Part shown: positions 63,954-64,000 of the stretch, piece by piece
How positions within the stretch are numbered: position 1 is the first letter of the stretch
Layout: the number at the start of each line of letters is the position of its first letter
Source: Verrucomicrobiota bacterium
Lineage (GTDB): Bacteria; Verrucomicrobiota; Verrucomicrobiia; Opitutales; Opitutaceae
Length of the DNA: 64,000 nucleotides
Direction of reading: 5' to 3'
Assembly: GCA_016721945.1 (NCBI GenBank)
Contig: JADKHC010000001.1
Coordinates: 248,001 to 312,000 of the forward strand
Notes under the pieces: model-generated
What the model saw: the letters and a program-made list of their open reading frames with translations, nothing else
What the model was told of the DNA's origin: nothing
The model's database searches: none
Translations under genes and position numbers: made by a program

Positions 63954-64000
63954 ATGACACTTTGGGGAATAGACCTCGGCGGCACCAAGATCGAAGGCGC
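63954..64000 (+). CDS. ROK-family sugar kinase or regulator, 5' end only
   Basis: The window ends after 15 codons. They read MTLWGIDLGGTKIEG, the N-terminal ATP-binding strand (DLGGTKIE) of ROK-family glucokinases, fructokinases and N-acetylhexosamine kinases. The absence of an upstream helix-turn-helix argues for a kinase instead of a ROK repressor. Confidence 0.8.
   Translation, partial: MTLWGIDLGGTKIEG

Overview
The window reads as a chromosomal segment of a free-living Gram-negative bacterium of the Verrucomicrobiota, most likely Opitutaceae-like. This is inferred from a VPD-type C-terminal sorting tail, a fused cytidylate kinase/PlsC acyltransferase, DUF374 and ADOP-type permease genes, lipoproteins with poly-serine linkers, outer-membrane beta-barrels, and intergenic DNA packed with several dispersed palindromic repeat families. 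No 16S rRNA gene is present, so the assignment rests on gene families only.

Layout. 0-2.2 kb: a repeat element, an isochorismatase-like hydrolase and a thymidylate synthase-family gene. 2.2-6.4 kb: a delta-60 repeat surface protein flanked on its far side by a decayed second copy of the thyA 3' end, so this stretch looks inserted. 6.4-14.9 kb: four consecutive secreted lipoproteins with poly-Ser linkers (one GH42-like, three GH5-like paralogues), the last carrying two single-base frameshifts. 15-24.6 kb: SMP-30-like protein, HEAT-like membrane-anchored protein, rsgA, rhomboid protease, a PaeR7I/XhoI-type restriction-modification pair and a flavodoxin-like protein. 24.6-35 kb: repeat-rich accessory DNA with a four-copy 270-bp tandem array, secreted and outer-membrane proteins, three tRNA genes, an orphan gene pair, an IS5-type remnant and a VPDCG-tailed exported protein.

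35-43.3 kb is mostly housekeeping: PIN/TRAM protein with a small membrane gene upstream, tyrA-aroA-cmk/plsC as a tight operon, marC, a REP-associated tyrosine transposase (RAYT) bracketed by its own REP hairpins, trpS and a hexapeptide-repeat acyltransferase. 43.6-50.7 kb is a three-gene minus-strand operon: a secreted protein of unknown family, a CsgG/FlgO-like protein, and a 1781-residue exported protein combining a second CsgG/FlgO-like domain, a WD/propeller-like segment, an Fn3-like domain and three ankyrin blocks. It sits beside a decayed tyrosine integrase and tRNA-Gly, and is the strongest candidate for an undescribed system. 51.3-59.4 kb is a second minus-strand operon: PAS histidine kinase, sigma-54 response regulator, membrane glycosyltransferase, outer-membrane barrel and Wzc-type tyrosine autokinase, consistent with a regulated exopolysaccharide export locus. 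The right end has pfkA, an ADOP-type permease, more repeats and the first codons of a ROK-family kinase.

How parts may connect (inference): the secreted glycoside hydrolases handle external polysaccharide. The Wzc locus may make or export an extracellular polymer, to which sortable surface proteins (VPDCG protein, delta-60 protein) would be linked. No exosortase gene lies in the window.
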